Shown: positions 8,589 through 16,594 of the stretch, one piece after another
Numbering within the stretch: the stretch's first letter is position 1
How the letters are laid out: each line of letters begins with the position of its first letter
NCBI GenBank assembly: GCA_963736695.1
Contig: CAVTPU010000004.1
Span: 310,001-374,000, forward strand
Length of the DNA: 64,000 nucleotides
Source: CAVTPU01 sp963736695
Lineage (GTDB): Bacteria > Actinomycetota > Actinomycetes > Mycobacteriales > Micromonosporaceae
Reading direction: 5' to 3'
The notes under the pieces: generated by a model
The model's database searches: none
What the model was told of the DNA's origin: nothing
The model's input: the letters and a program-made list of their open reading frames with translations, nothing else
Position numbers and translations under genes: made by a program

Positions 8589-8744
8589 GTGGACAGACGT
8601 GATGCGCACCTTGTGCTGGTCCTGCACCTGCCCGAACAGAACCGACGCCTGCTCGCCCGCCTGCGATGCCGGTTGTGTGGGCAGCGTTTTCCCTGCCCAC
8701 TGCGGCGGTCAGCGTTGTCCTATCTCGCGGGAGGACCCGTCTGA
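8589..8744 (+). CDS. 51-aa cysteine-containing small protein
   Basis: GTG 8589 is preceded by GGAG with 6 nt spacing. The 51-aa product has a helical, charged first half (LVLVLHLPEQNRRLLARL) and a cysteine cluster CRLCGQRFPC, suggesting a small zinc-binding knuckle. It ends 29 bp before a strong inverted repeat shared with the convergent MerR gene. The regular coding pattern, ribosome site and terminator support a real gene. I recognise no named family. Confidence 0.6.
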   Translation: MDRRDAHLVLVLHLPEQNRRLLARLRCRLCGQRFPCPLRRSALSYLAGGPV

Positions 8745-8773
8745 GGCGTCCGCGACCCGCGACGCGACGCACC

Positions 8774-8806
8774 AGACGGCCCGACGTCATGGACGTCGGG
8801 CCGTCT
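8774..8806. terminator. Bidirectional terminator hairpin
   Basis: AGACGGCCCGACGTC (8774-8788) and its exact complement (8792-8806) form a 15-bp stem with a 3-nt loop. It sits between the convergent 51-aa gene (stop 8744) and the MerR gene (stop 8893) and can serve both. Confidence 0.75.
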
Positions 8807-8892
8807 CACACGCACTCAAATCAACGCGACCGGACTTCCGCGACCGGACTTCTCACGACGCCCATCGCGAGAACGGGCGGCCCACGCTCCGG

Positions 8893-9522
8893 TCAGCTCA
8901 CGCGGCGCTGCGCTCGCCGCAACGCCAACTCGTCGACCTCGTCGTCCACCACGGTGGGCTCACCGGCCATGCCATCCTCGTCGTCGCCGGCGTGGGCGCT
9001 GGGCAGCTCGGCGAGTGACCCTTGGATCTCCTTGAACGCGCCCCCGATCGCGATGCCGAAGACGCCCTGCCCGCCCTGCAACAGATCGACGACCTCCTCC
9101 GGCGACCGGCACTCATACACGGTCGTCCCGTCGGAGATCAACGTCATGGTCGCGAGATCATCCTCGCCCCACCGACGCAGGGTCTCGATGGCCTTGCGAA
9201 TGTTCTGCAACGACACTCCGGCGTCGAGCAGCCGCTTGACCACCTTCAACACGACGATGTCCCGGAACGAATACAGCCGCTGGGTGCCTGAGCCGCTCGC
9301 GTGCCGCACGCTCGGCACGACCAGATCGGTGCGCGCCCAATAGTCCAACTGGCGATAGGTGATGCCTGCGGCTGCGCACGCGGTCACCCCCCGATAACCG
9401 TTCGGGTCGATGCCGGCCGTCGAACTGGACCGCTCCTGGCCATCACCGGTTGGCCGCCGGTCACCACCCGTGGTGGCTCGATCATCGTCGCCCGAACCCG
9501 CTGACTGCTGCACACGCGACAT
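8893..9522 (-). CDS. MerR family regulator, Rv1830-type
   Basis: A 209-aa protein. The winged helix-turn-helix (residues about 43-115) has GITYRQLDYWARTDLVVPSV and RLYSFRDIVVLKVVKRLLDAG. The C-terminal part includes IRKAIETLRRWGEDDL, and the tail is acidic. The sequence and its place beside a DUF151 gene match the actinobacterial Rv1830 group. It is last in the run gcvH-garA-merR-DUF151-merR. There is no metal-binding C-terminal loop, so it is not a classical metal-sensing MerR. Confidence 0.85.
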   Translation of the reverse strand: MSRVQQSAGSGDDDRATTGGDRRPTGDGQERSSSTAGIDPNGYRGVTACAAAGITYRQLDYWARTDLVVPSVRHASGSGTQRLYSFRDIVVLKVVKRLLDAGVSLQNIRKAIETLRRWGEDDLATMTLISDGTTVYECRSPEEVVDLLQGGQGVFGIAIGGAFKEIQGSLAELPSAHAGDDEDGMAGEPTVVDDEVDELALRRAQRRVS

Positions 9523-9727
9523 TCGCGACTACCTCCCGGCCGGTGGTGCTCGGTGACCACCCTACAGCGGCGATTGAGGGTTGCCGTGATGATCGCGGCT
9601 GCGACACGCCGGTGATGATCGGCGGCCGGGGGTGTGTCGCCCCGAAGGTGGGCGTGTCACGCGGCGCGCCCACTCTGACGTGGGCGTGTCGGGAGCACCC
9701 GTCCGGATGAGAGCCGGGTCGCGCGGG

Positions 9728-10193
9728 TCAGCCGGCGAAGTCTTCCGGACGCACCTGGTCGAGGAACTCCCGGAACTTCTCGACCTCGTCCTCTTGATCG
9801 TCGGGGATGACGATGCCGGCTTCCTCGAGCACCTGAGTCCGTGCATCGGATCGGCGCCCCGACCCGCAGCGCGAGCGCGATCGAGTCGCTGGGCCGCGCG
9901 GAGACCCGCACGCCCTCGCCGAGCACAAGATCGGCGTAGAAGATGCTGTCCTTCATCTCCATGATCTCCACCGCCTGCAGGGGGGCCTGCAACGCGGTGA
10001 GGATGTCGCGCATGAGGTCGTGGGTGAGTGGGCGGGGCGGTTTGACGCCCTGCTGCTCATAGGCGATGGCGGTGGCCTCGACCGCCCCGATCCAGATCGG
10101 CAGATAGCGTTCCCCGTCGACCTCACGCAACAACACGATCGGCTGGTTGCTGGGCAGCTCCACGCGAACTCCGACCACGCTCAGCTCGTGCAC
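9728..10193 (-). CDS. DUF151 bifunctional nuclease family protein, apparent frameshift
   Basis: Rv1829-type DUF151 protein, about 154 aa when the frame is repaired. GTG 10193 begins MHELSVVGVRVELPSNQPIV; the conserved LPIWIG, PRPLTHDLMRD, FYADL and RPSDSIALALRVGAPI follow. The frame then runs into unrelated Arg/Gly-rich sequence to 9657. The expected tail (QVLEEAGIVIPDDQEDEVEK to PEDFAG) lies in another frame and stops at 9728. Removing one base near 9850 joins them: the span is 466 nt, one over a multiple of three. DUF151 proteins are linked to nuclease activity in some species. The gene sits between the two MerR genes as in mycobacteria. Confidence 0.85.
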
Positions 10194-10310
10194 CGTCGCC
10201 TCCGCCTCGTCACCGTCGTCTCAACGTGGGTGTGACCATGCGCGCGGCCCGGCCCTCCCGCACTGCACGGTACACGCAGGAGACGCCACCCGCGTCGGCG
10301 TGCCCGCCGG

Positions 10311-11105
10311 TCACCGGCCGAGCACCTGACGCAACCCGTCACGCACGAGGGCGGCGTGCAGGTGCGCGCACAGGGCGGCCAGTTCGTGCACCGTCTGCAA
10401 CGCCTGCGCCCGACCCCCGAGGGTGGACTGCCGGGCGAGCGGGGTGACCAGCTGGGCGAGCAACCCGACCTCCCGGTCGGCGGTGGCCCGGTAGGGCCGA
10501 AGATGCCGGGCGTGAAGTCCGAACTCGGCCAACTGCGCCGCGAGCCGGGTGATCATCAACGCCTCCGCCGAGTAGTGTCCCGACGGCCCCACCACGACCA
10601 ACCCGTACTGCTCCAGGTCCGCGACCAGGTCCGGGGCCGCCCCGGACCGTTCGACCAGTTGCGCGCGGGTCAACCGCGCGTCCCCCGGTTCCCGGGACAC
10701 CGCCGTGACCATGGGAGAAGGTTCGTCGGACATCCCCCGCCCAACCCGGGGAGCCGGCGCCACCGACGCGACCCGGTCCGTCTGGACCCGGTCCGCGCAT
10801 CCGACACCGGCGAGTTGTTCCCTGATGACCCGCAACGGCAGATAACGGTCACGTTGCGCCGTCAACACGAACCGCAACTGTTCCACGTGCTCGGCGGTGT
10901 ATTTCCGGTAGCCCGACGGGGCGCGATACGGCTCCACGAGTCCTTCCGCCTCGAGGAAACGCAGCTTCGAGATCGTCACGTCGGGAAACTCGCCACGCAA
11001 CTGGGTCAGGACCTCGCCGATGCTCATCACCGGTTGGTCCCCGCTCGGCTGATCCGACGTAATCCGTCGCGCCGCGTCCGCTGCCGTCACTGTCCCCGCC
11101 GTCAC
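10311..11105 (-). CDS. ftsR: FtsR-type MerR transcriptional regulator
   Basis: A 264-aa protein, orthologous by sequence style and position to mycobacterial Rv1828 and corynebacterial FtsR, an activator of ftsZ. The DNA-binding domain begins at MSIGEVLTQLRGEFP and continues TISKLRFLEAEGLVEPYR, SGYRKYTAEHVEQLRFVL. A second helical domain follows residue 140. GTG 11105 follows the garA stop by 9 bp, so the two are probably co-transcribed. The link to cell division is known for the family and not shown here. Confidence 0.85.
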   Translation of the reverse strand: MTAGTVTAADAARRITSDQPSGDQPVMSIGEVLTQLRGEFPDVTISKLRFLEAEGLVEPYRAPSGYRKYTAEHVEQLRFVLTAQRDRYLPLRVIREQLAGVGCADRVQTDRVASVAPAPRVGRGMSDEPSPMVTAVSREPGDARLTRAQLVERSGAAPDLVADLEQYGLVVVGPSGHYSAEALMITRLAAQLAEFGLHARHLRPYRATADREVGLLAQLVTPLARQSTLGGRAQALQTVHELAALCAHLHAALVRDGLRQVLGR

Positions 11106-11114
11106 TTCCCCCGG

Positions 11115-11567
11115 TCAGGTCACGTCGTCCAAACGTGGCCCCGCGATGAACACGAGCCGGAATTTGCCGATCTGAACCTCGTCACCGTTGGCCAACGTGG
11201 CCGCCTCCACCCGTTCCCGGTTCACATAGGTGCCGTTGAGGCTGCCGACATCCCGCACCGTGAAACCGGTCACACCGCGATGAAACTCGGCGTGACGACG
11301 GGAAACCGTCACGTCGTCAAGAAAAATGTCACTGTCGGGATGTCTGCCACTGCTCGTGACGTCATGGTCGAGCAGGAACCGGGCACCCGCGTTCGGGCCC
11401 CGCCGCACCACCAGCAAAGCCATGCCGGGCGGCAACGAACCCGCGACACGACTCGGCACGACATCGGCGTCCGACCCGTCGAGCACCTCGTCGAGCGAAC
11501 CCAGGTGCAGCGTCGACGTGACGTCGAGCGGGGGGTACTCGTCGTCTGGGCGCGTCAATTGGACCAC
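11115..11567 (-). CDS. garA: FHA domain protein GarA/OdhI
   Basis: A 150-aa protein that in its family inhibits 2-oxoglutarate dehydrogenase and tunes glutamate metabolism, switched off by Ser/Thr kinase phosphorylation. The N-terminal segment has DVTSTLHLG, where GarA/OdhI carries the phosphorylated threonines. The FHA domain (residues about 50-140) has SSGRHPDSDI, VSRRHAEF and GSLNGTYVN. It lies between gcvH and ftsR, the order seen in mycobacteria and corynebacteria. The start is GTG with a weak ribosome site. Confidence 0.92.
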   Translation of the reverse strand: MVQLTRPDDEYPPLDVTSTLHLGSLDEVLDGSDADVVPSRVAGSLPPGMALLVVRRGPNAGARFLLDHDVTSSGRHPDSDIFLDDVTVSRRHAEFHRGVTGFTVRDVGSLNGTYVNRERVEAATLANGDEVQIGKFRLVFIAGPRLDDVT

Positions 11568-11677
11568 CTCACGGATCAGAAAACGAACATGGCGAACGCG
11601 GGCACAGCTCAGCGGGACATCTCGACTGAGCGAGCCTAGCGATGAGGGAAACTTCGGGTCAACCGGACTCGCGGGAA

Positions 11678-12064
11678 CTAACCCTGCCCGATCAGTTCGG
11701 TATAACCGTCCGCGTCGAGCAACCCGTCCACGTGCGCCGGGTCCGCCGCCTCGATCTCCACCAACCAGCCCACCCCGTACGGGTCGGAATTGACCAGTTC
11801 AGGAGAGGCGACCAGGTCCTCGTTGCGGGCCACCACGGTTCCGCTGATCGGCGCGTAGATCTCCGACACACTCTTGGTCGACTCGACCTCACCCAACGGT
11901 TCGTCCGCCGCGACCGTCGAACCGACCTCAGGCAACTGGATATACACAATGTCGCCGAGCTGATCCTGCGCGAAGTCGGTGATCCCGACCCGGAACGTCG
12001 CCGCACCCACGGCGGACGCGACCCACTCGTGCTCTCTGGTGTATCGAAGCTGATCAGGGACCAC
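11678..12064 (-). CDS. gcvH: Glycine cleavage system H protein
   Basis: A 128-aa lipoyl carrier that shuttles the aminomethyl group between P-, T- and L-proteins. GTG 12064 is chosen because AAGAGG lies 5 nt upstream and the product then starts at the usual VPDQLRYTREHEWV. The open frame to 12124 has no family support. The lipoyl-lysine site is in GEVESTKSVSEIYAP. It follows a hairpin that separates it from the DUF881 genes and precedes garA. Confidence 0.95.
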   Translation of the reverse strand: MVPDQLRYTREHEWVASAVGAATFRVGITDFAQDQLGDIVYIQLPEVGSTVAADEPLGEVESTKSVSEIYAPISGTVVARNEDLVASPELVNSDPYGVGWLVEIEAADPAHVDGLLDADGYTELIGQG

Positions 12065-12089
12065 GACGACCTCTTCTGTGGTGATCGTT

Positions 12090-12121
12090 TTGCGTACGCC
12101 ACCCGTCGGTGGCGTACGCAA
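12090..12121 (-). terminator. 14-bp hairpin between DUF881 operon and gcvH
   Basis: TTGCGTACGCCACC (12090-12103) and its exact complement (12108-12121) have a 4-nt loop. It lies 57 bp past the DUF881 stop and 25 bp before the gcvH start. Termination of the upstream operon is likely. No U-run follows. Confidence 0.65.
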
Positions 12122-12178
12122 CAATACCCTCGCCGACCCGCCCGGCGATCACTGACCCGCCGACGACGCGCCACCGCC

Positions 12179-12946
12179 TCACCGAGTCGGCCGCGCATAA
12201 CGCAACGGTTGCCCCACGTGCAAAGCGTCGACACTCACCTCAGCCGGTTCGGTCACGTCAACCGAACCACCGTCACGCGCCACCGTGTCAGCCACCCCGC
12301 CAGGAATCGTCAACGCCGTGCGCATCGTCTGCGCCGGACCGATCACCGTGACCGTCACCGCACCGGTCAGGACCACCCCGTCGACAATGACCCCGTCGAC
12401 CCCGTCCACGAACGACGTCTGCGCCACCACCCGCACCGGCCCCGCCGACCCACCACCGACCTGCATCGCCTCCGCACCCGCGCCCCGCAACTCCTCCACC
12501 GCCTCCAACACCGTGGCGGCCCGCACCGCGTGCCCTGTCGCCCCGATCCGAATGACCAACCCCTGCCCCTTCGCCGGCAACGTCCCCGCGAGAATGCCGA
12601 GCTGATCAGCGCGCCGACGAGCCTCCGCCAACGCTGCGGCCCGCCCCTGCGCGCCCGCACCAAGCTGCCCCAAAGTCGCCTCCTGCTCGCCGATCTCGGC
12701 GCGCAGACGCTGCTCTCGCGCGTCGAGATCGGACAGGATGCGCACGAGGTCGTCCTGGCGGGCGTTGTCGAGCTGAGCGTCACCGCTGTTGTTGCGCACC
12801 TGCACGACCAACGCGAACGCCAACAGGCCGACAAGGACCGCGACCATGCTGGTCGCCGCCGACGGGCGCACCCACCCGCTGGGCGACCACCAGGGTCGAT
12901 TGGCGCGACCCGCACCGGTCTCCTCGCCCGTTCGCGTGCCCGTCAT
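12179..12946 (-). CDS. DUF881 membrane protein (Rv1825-like)
   Basis: About 255 aa. ATG 12946 begins MTGTRTGEETGAG; the frame further upstream overlaps the sbp gene and is non-coding in style. One transmembrane segment (SMVAVLVGLLAFALVVQV) is followed by a coiled coil (DLDAREQRLRAEIGEQEATL) and the DUF881 fold (GLVIRIGATG, GAEAMQVGG). DUF881 proteins are YlxW/YlxX-like and often sit near division genes. It forms one operon with sbp, a second DUF881 gene and the pgsA-like gene. Confidence 0.88.
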   Translation of the reverse strand: MTGTRTGEETGAGRANRPWWSPSGWVRPSAATSMVAVLVGLLAFALVVQVRNNSGDAQLDNARQDDLVRILSDLDAREQRLRAEIGEQEATLGQLGAGAQGRAAALAEARRRADQLGILAGTLPAKGQGLVIRIGATGHAVRAATVLEAVEELRGAGAEAMQVGGGSAGPVRVVAQTSFVDGVDGVIVDGVVLTGAVTVTVIGPAQTMRTALTIPGGVADTVARDGGSVDVTEPAEVSVDALHVGQPLRYARPTR

Positions 12947-12959
12947 GCCCGGCCTCCCG

Positions 12960-13292
12960 TCACGCACGGAACAGGCGCCGGCGGATCGCCGCGACATTGC
13001 CGAAGATGCGAACCCCGAGCACCACCACAACCCCGGTCGACAACTGCCCACCCACCCCGAGCTGGTCGCCGAGATAGACGATGAACGCAGCCACGATCAC
13101 GTTGGAGACAAACGACACCACGAACTGCTTGTCGTCGAAGACCCCATCGAGTTTGGCGCGCACGCCACCGAAGACCGCGTCGAGCGCCGCTACCACGGCG
13201 ATCGGCAGATAAGGCTGCAAAACGACCGGAACGGTCGGTTCCAACAGCACGCCAGCGACCACCCCGGCGAGCAACGCGAGCACAGCGATCAT
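12960..13292 (-). CDS. sbp: Small basic protein family (DUF1290)
   Basis: A 110-aa protein with three or more hydrophobic stretches: MIAVLALLAGVVAGVLL, PIAVVAALDAVFGGV and NVIVAAFIVYLGDQLG. This matches the Sbp/DUF1290 family, which always accompanies DUF881 genes in actinobacteria and firmicutes. The ATG overlaps the stop of the upstream DUF881 gene (ATGA at 13292-13289), implying translational coupling. Confidence 0.9.
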   Translation of the reverse strand: MIAVLALLAGVVAGVLLEPTVPVVLQPYLPIAVVAALDAVFGGVRAKLDGVFDDKQFVVSFVSNVIVAAFIVYLGDQLGVGGQLSTGVVVVLGVRIFGNVAAIRRRLFRA

Positions 13293-14245
13293 CGGTGGCC
13301 TTTCGTGGCAGTCGGCGGCGCCGGTGTCACACCACCCCTGTCGGTGGCGTCCCACCCTGGTGAACGCGTCGGGGACGCCGACAGCGACGGCACCGGCGTC
13401 GCGAACCGCAACACCACGTCGGCGGCGCCAGGCAACCGCAGATCCGACGAGTCCTCGATGGACAACCCCAAGCCATAACGGGCCGCCATCGAACGCAACG
13501 ACTCAGAAGTCGACGACGACTCGAACCGCCCCCGCAGACCACCCGACCCGATCGCCGTCACCCGATACGGTCCGGTCACCGGCCGAAAATCCACCAAAAT
13601 CGCACTACCCGCCGTACGGATCGCCGACGTGGCAGTCAACCGCTGCCCATTGACCGCCACCGCCTCCGCGCCAGCCGCCCACAACCCGTTGACCACCGCC
13701 TGCACATCCACGTCAAGAACCCGACTGACCTCCCCCTGAGCGGGCTTGCCAGTCGTCGGGTCGATCGGCGCCGGCGCGTCGGACAACACCACCGTCACCC
13801 CATCACCGGCCACCGGCGCGAACCCGGTCACCGCCTCCTGCTCCCGGATGCCGCGCAACGCCGCGCTCGACCCGCCCAACGCCTCCGAACGAGCCAACTC
13901 CACCCGGCCCCGCAACACCTCACCCCGGGCCTGCAGATCATCAGTGCGCGCCCGAGCCTGCTTCACCTCACGCACCAACCCGGCATGCGCCCTCGACCGA
14001 GCCGGCTCCGCGACCACCGCCTCCCGATAAGCGACCGTCAGCAACAACCCCGTCACCGCCAACACCACCACCCGGGCCGCCAACGCACCCCGCCGCCCCC
14101 ACCGCGACGGGCGAACACCCGCCGCCCGCCGAGCCGCCGCCTGCGCATACCCGGGATCCAACGGATGAGAAAACAACCGCAACAGAAAATCCGGGGCCAA
14201 ATTGCCCTCCCCGGACCGATCCGCCCCCGAACGAACCCCAACCAT
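13289..14245 (-). CDS. DUF881 membrane protein (Rv1823-like)
   Basis: About 318 aa. Start ATG 14245 overlaps the stop of the pgsA-like gene (TGATG), which fixes the start; the open frame to 14395 is a shadow of that gene. A transmembrane helix (AARVVVLAVTGLLLTVAY, about residues 55-72), a helical linker (QARARTDDLQARGEVLRGRV) and the DUF881 domain (DGVTVVLSDAP, VNGLWAAGAEAVAVNGQRL) follow. The C-terminus is Ser/Pro/Thr-rich. Confidence 0.88.
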   Translation of the reverse strand: MVGVRSGADRSGEGNLAPDFLLRLFSHPLDPGYAQAAARRAAGVRPSRWGRRGALAARVVVLAVTGLLLTVAYREAVVAEPARSRAHAGLVREVKQARARTDDLQARGEVLRGRVELARSEALGGSSAALRGIREQEAVTGFAPVAGDGVTVVLSDAPAPIDPTTGKPAQGEVSRVLDVDVQAVVNGLWAAGAEAVAVNGQRLTATSAIRTAGSAILVDFRPVTGPYRVTAIGSGGLRGRFESSSTSESLRSMAARYGLGLSIEDSSDLRLPGAADVVLRFATPVPSLSASPTRSPGWDATDRGGVTPAPPTATKGHR

Positions 14246-14847
14246 CACCCCACCCGCCCGGCACGCGCCACACCCGCCGACCGAACCACCCCCACGACCT
14301 GCACGAGATAAAACCCGCCAGCGACCCAATACAACACAAGCCCCCACCACGCCAACGCCCAACCAGCGGCATGCGCCACCGCCGCCACCGGCCACCCCGA
14401 ACCCGCAACCAACAACAAAGGAAACGCTCCGAGCAAGAGGAACGTCGCGGTCTTACCCACATAATGCACCGCAGGCGGGCCAAAACCATGCCGACGCAAC
14501 ACGGCCAACGCCACCGCCAACACAGCCTCACGCAGCAACACCGCCGCCGCGAACGCCCACCCGATCGTGCCGCGCACCGTGAAAGCCACCAACGTCGCGA
14601 GAATATAAAGCCGATCAGCGAGCGGATCCAACAACTCGCCCAACCGACTGACCTGCCCCAACCGGCGAGCCAAATAACCATCGACCCAGTCACTCGTCCC
14701 ACCCACGACGAGCACCAACACCGCCCACCCGTCCGCGTGCGCCCCCAAAAACAACCACAGGAACAACGGAACACCGGCAAGCCGCGCGAAACTAATCAGA
14801 TTCGGCACAGTCAAAACCTGACGATAACTGCCCGACTGGTCCACCAC
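14245..14847 (-). CDS. CDP-alcohol phosphatidyltransferase family protein (PgsA2-like)
   Basis: About 200 aa with GTG 14847 (AAGGGA upstream); an in-frame ATG at 14982 is less likely. The signature D-G-x2-A-R-x8-G-x3-D-x3-D is complete in DGYLARRLGQVSRLGELLDP plus LADR. Four or more membrane helices follow. The family makes phosphatidylglycerophosphate or related phospholipids from CDP-diacylglycerol. It occupies the Rv1822 (pgsA2) position. The acceptor alcohol cannot be read from sequence. First gene of the DUF881 operon. Confidence 0.88.
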   Translation of the reverse strand: MVDQSGSYRQVLTVPNLISFARLAGVPLFLWLFLGAHADGWAVLVLVVGGTSDWVDGYLARRLGQVSRLGELLDPLADRLYILATLVAFTVRGTIGWAFAAAVLLREAVLAVALAVLRRHGFGPPAVHYVGKTATFLLLGAFPLLLVAGSGWPVAAVAHAAGWALAWWGLVLYWVAGGFYLVQVVGVVRSAGVARAGRVG

Positions 14848-15000
14848 GGTCCCTGGTCCCTTCGGCCGATTCCCGGCGAACAATACCGCATCAACCAGCA
14901 CCGACAACGCCACGCGACCTCGCGCCGCCAGACCACCCGACCCACCCTGGCTATGCTGTCGCGACCGCGCAGCCAACGACAACGACAGAGGTCACCCCAC

Positions 15001-16275
15001 ATGACCACACTCATCCTCGTCGGATACCTACCAGCACTACTGTCCGCCGCCGAAGACACCCTCCCCCCCAACACCGACATCATCATCATCGACGACCCGG
15101 CACTCGCCGACCGGCCCGCCATCAACAAAGCCCTCGCCGGCCGACCACACGTGACCCTGTCCCGCTGGCCCTACCCCCAAGCCGCCACCGCCGACGCCTG
15201 GTTCCACCACCACCGCGACCTCACCGCCGCCGCCGTCATACCCGCCGTCGAATACGCCGTCCCGTTCGCAGCCCGACTCGCCGAACGCTACGGCGCCGCA
15301 GGCGCTGGCTACGGAGCCGCCCAACTACTACGCGACAAATCCCAACTCCGCGTCGTCACCGCCGCCGCCGGACTCGCCAACCCACCACACGCCGTCGTCA
15401 CCTCCCTCGACGACGTCCACGCCTTCGCCGCCGAGCACCCCGGCCCACTCGTCCTCAAACCCAGCAACCGACAAGCCTCCGTCGGCACCCGCATCGTGCG
15501 CGACCACACCGACCTCGCCGCCGCATGGACCGCCACCACCAACCTCGACGAAGCCGCCTTCGTCGCCAACCACGACCTCCCCCTCAAAATCCAAATCGAA
15601 CAATTCATCGCCGGCGACGAATACAGCGTCGAAATGCTCGTCCACAACGGCACCCCCATCTTCGCCAACACCACCGGCAAACTCCTCTACCCCGGCGACC
15701 GACCCGTCGAACACGGCCACCAAGTCCCACCCGACACCGACCCCGCCACCACCACCCAACTCATCGACGCCACCACCACCCTCATTCACATCATCGGATT
15801 CACCACCGGCGTCGCACACTGCGAGTGGATCGTCCACAACCACACCCCATACCTCGTCGAATGCGCCGGCCGCATGCCCGGCGACGGCATCGTCGAACTC
15901 ATCGACCACGCCTGGCAAACCAACCTGCTCCGCCGCTACCTCACCCTCATGCTCGGCCAACCCGACACAACCCCACCCCCGGCCACCCCACCCCGCGCCG
16001 CCGCCATCGTCTTCCCACTCATCCCCGCCGGCACCGTCACCGAAATCACCGGCATCGACGAATCCGCCGCCATGCCCGGCGTCTACCTCAGCCTCGCCTC
16101 CGTCAAACCCGGCGACACCGTCGCCGAACTCCGCAGCTCCTGGGACCGAGTCGTCGGCACCGCCGCCACCGCAGACACCCCCACCGCCGCGCTCGCCGCC
16201 GCCCAGGCGGCCGCCGCCAAGATCAAAATCGTGACGGAACCCACCAGCCCGCATACCCCCACGGGTGTAGGCTGA
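15001..16275 (+). CDS. ATP-grasp domain carboxylate-amine ligase-like protein
   Basis: A 424-aa protein, divergent from the pgsA-like gene; GAGG lies 10 nt before ATG 15001. The ATP-grasp core shows LLRDKSQLR, PLVLKPSNRQASVGTRI (ATP lysine), IEQFIAGDEYSVEMLV and PYLVECAGRMPGDGIVEL (metal-binding acidic residues). Such enzymes join a carboxylate to an amine using ATP. The substrates are unknown. The gene has extreme base skew: 15961-16020 has 38 C and 8 G. Its last codons overlap the operator of the following CsoR gene. Confidence 0.82.
   Translation: MTTLILVGYLPALLSAAEDTLPPNTDIIIIDDPALADRPAINKALAGRPHVTLSRWPYPQAATADAWFHHHRDLTAAAVIPAVEYAVPFAARLAERYGAAGAGYGAAQLLRDKSQLRVVTAAAGLANPPHAVVTSLDDVHAFAAEHPGPLVLKPSNRQASVGTRIVRDHTDLAAAWTATTNLDEAAFVANHDLPLKIQIEQFIAGDEYSVEMLVHNGTPIFANTTGKLLYPGDRPVEHGHQVPPDTDPATTTQLIDATTTLIHIIGFTTGVAHCEWIVHNHTPYLVECAGRMPGDGIVELIDHAWQTNLLRRYLTLMLGQPDTTPPPATPPRAAAIVFPLIPAGTVTEITGIDESAAMPGVYLSLASVKPGDTVAELRSSWDRVVGTAATADTPTAALAAAQAAAAKIKIVTEPTSPHTPTGVG
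16252..16268 (+). promoter_or_regulatory. Probable CsoR-family operator
   Basis: The sequence ATACCCCCACGGGTGT (16253-16268) has the imperfect dyad ATACCC/GGGTGT with a central C/G tract. This is the layout of CsoR/CstR-family operators. It lies 33 bp before the CsoR-family gene and inside the last codons of the ATP-grasp gene. Autoregulation is inferred. Confidence 0.55.
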
Positions 16276-16301
16276 AAGCCCCACACCGAGAGGACCCCAC
16301 G

Positions 16302-16571
16302 ATGCAGGTCGAACCCGTCGCCGTCGACGAAGTCGTCAAACGCCTCCGCCGAGCCGAAGGTCAGATCCGCGGAGTCATCGCCATGCTCGAATCCGGCCGC
16401 GACTGCGCCGACGTCGTCACCCAACTCGCCGCCGTCTCCCGCGCCCTCGACCGAGCCGGATTCAAAATCATCGCCAGCGGACTCCAGCAATGCCTCGCCG
16501 CCCAAAAAACCGGCGAAGACCAGACCAGCAACATGGAACAGATGGAGAAACTCTTCCTCTCCCTCGCCTAA
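16302..16571 (+). CDS. CsoR/RcnR/CstR family regulator (DUF156)
   Basis: An 89-aa all-helical repressor. Start ATG 16302 gives the usual opening VVKRLRRAEGQIRGV. Copper sensors of this family use a Cys-His-Cys set. Here RDCADVV gives the first cysteine and GLQQCLA the second, but the residue four before the second cysteine is Gly, not His. A Cys pair without the His resembles CstR-type persulfide sensors, so copper sensing is doubtful. A matching dyad lies just upstream. No cop or rhodanese gene is adjacent. Confidence 0.88.
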   Translation: MQVEPVAVDEVVKRLRRAEGQIRGVIAMLESGRDCADVVTQLAAVSRALDRAGFKIIASGLQQCLAAQKTGEDQTSNMEQMEKLFLSLA

Positions 16572-16582
16572 ACACCCACCGA

Positions 16583-16588
16583 TACCAT
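16583..16588 (+). promoter_or_regulatory. -10 box of leaderless promoter (HadA-like gene)
   Basis: TACCAT ends 6 nt before ATG 16595. No Shine-Dalgarno is present, so transcription should start at the start codon. Confidence 0.5.
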
Positions 16589-16594
16589 CACCTC

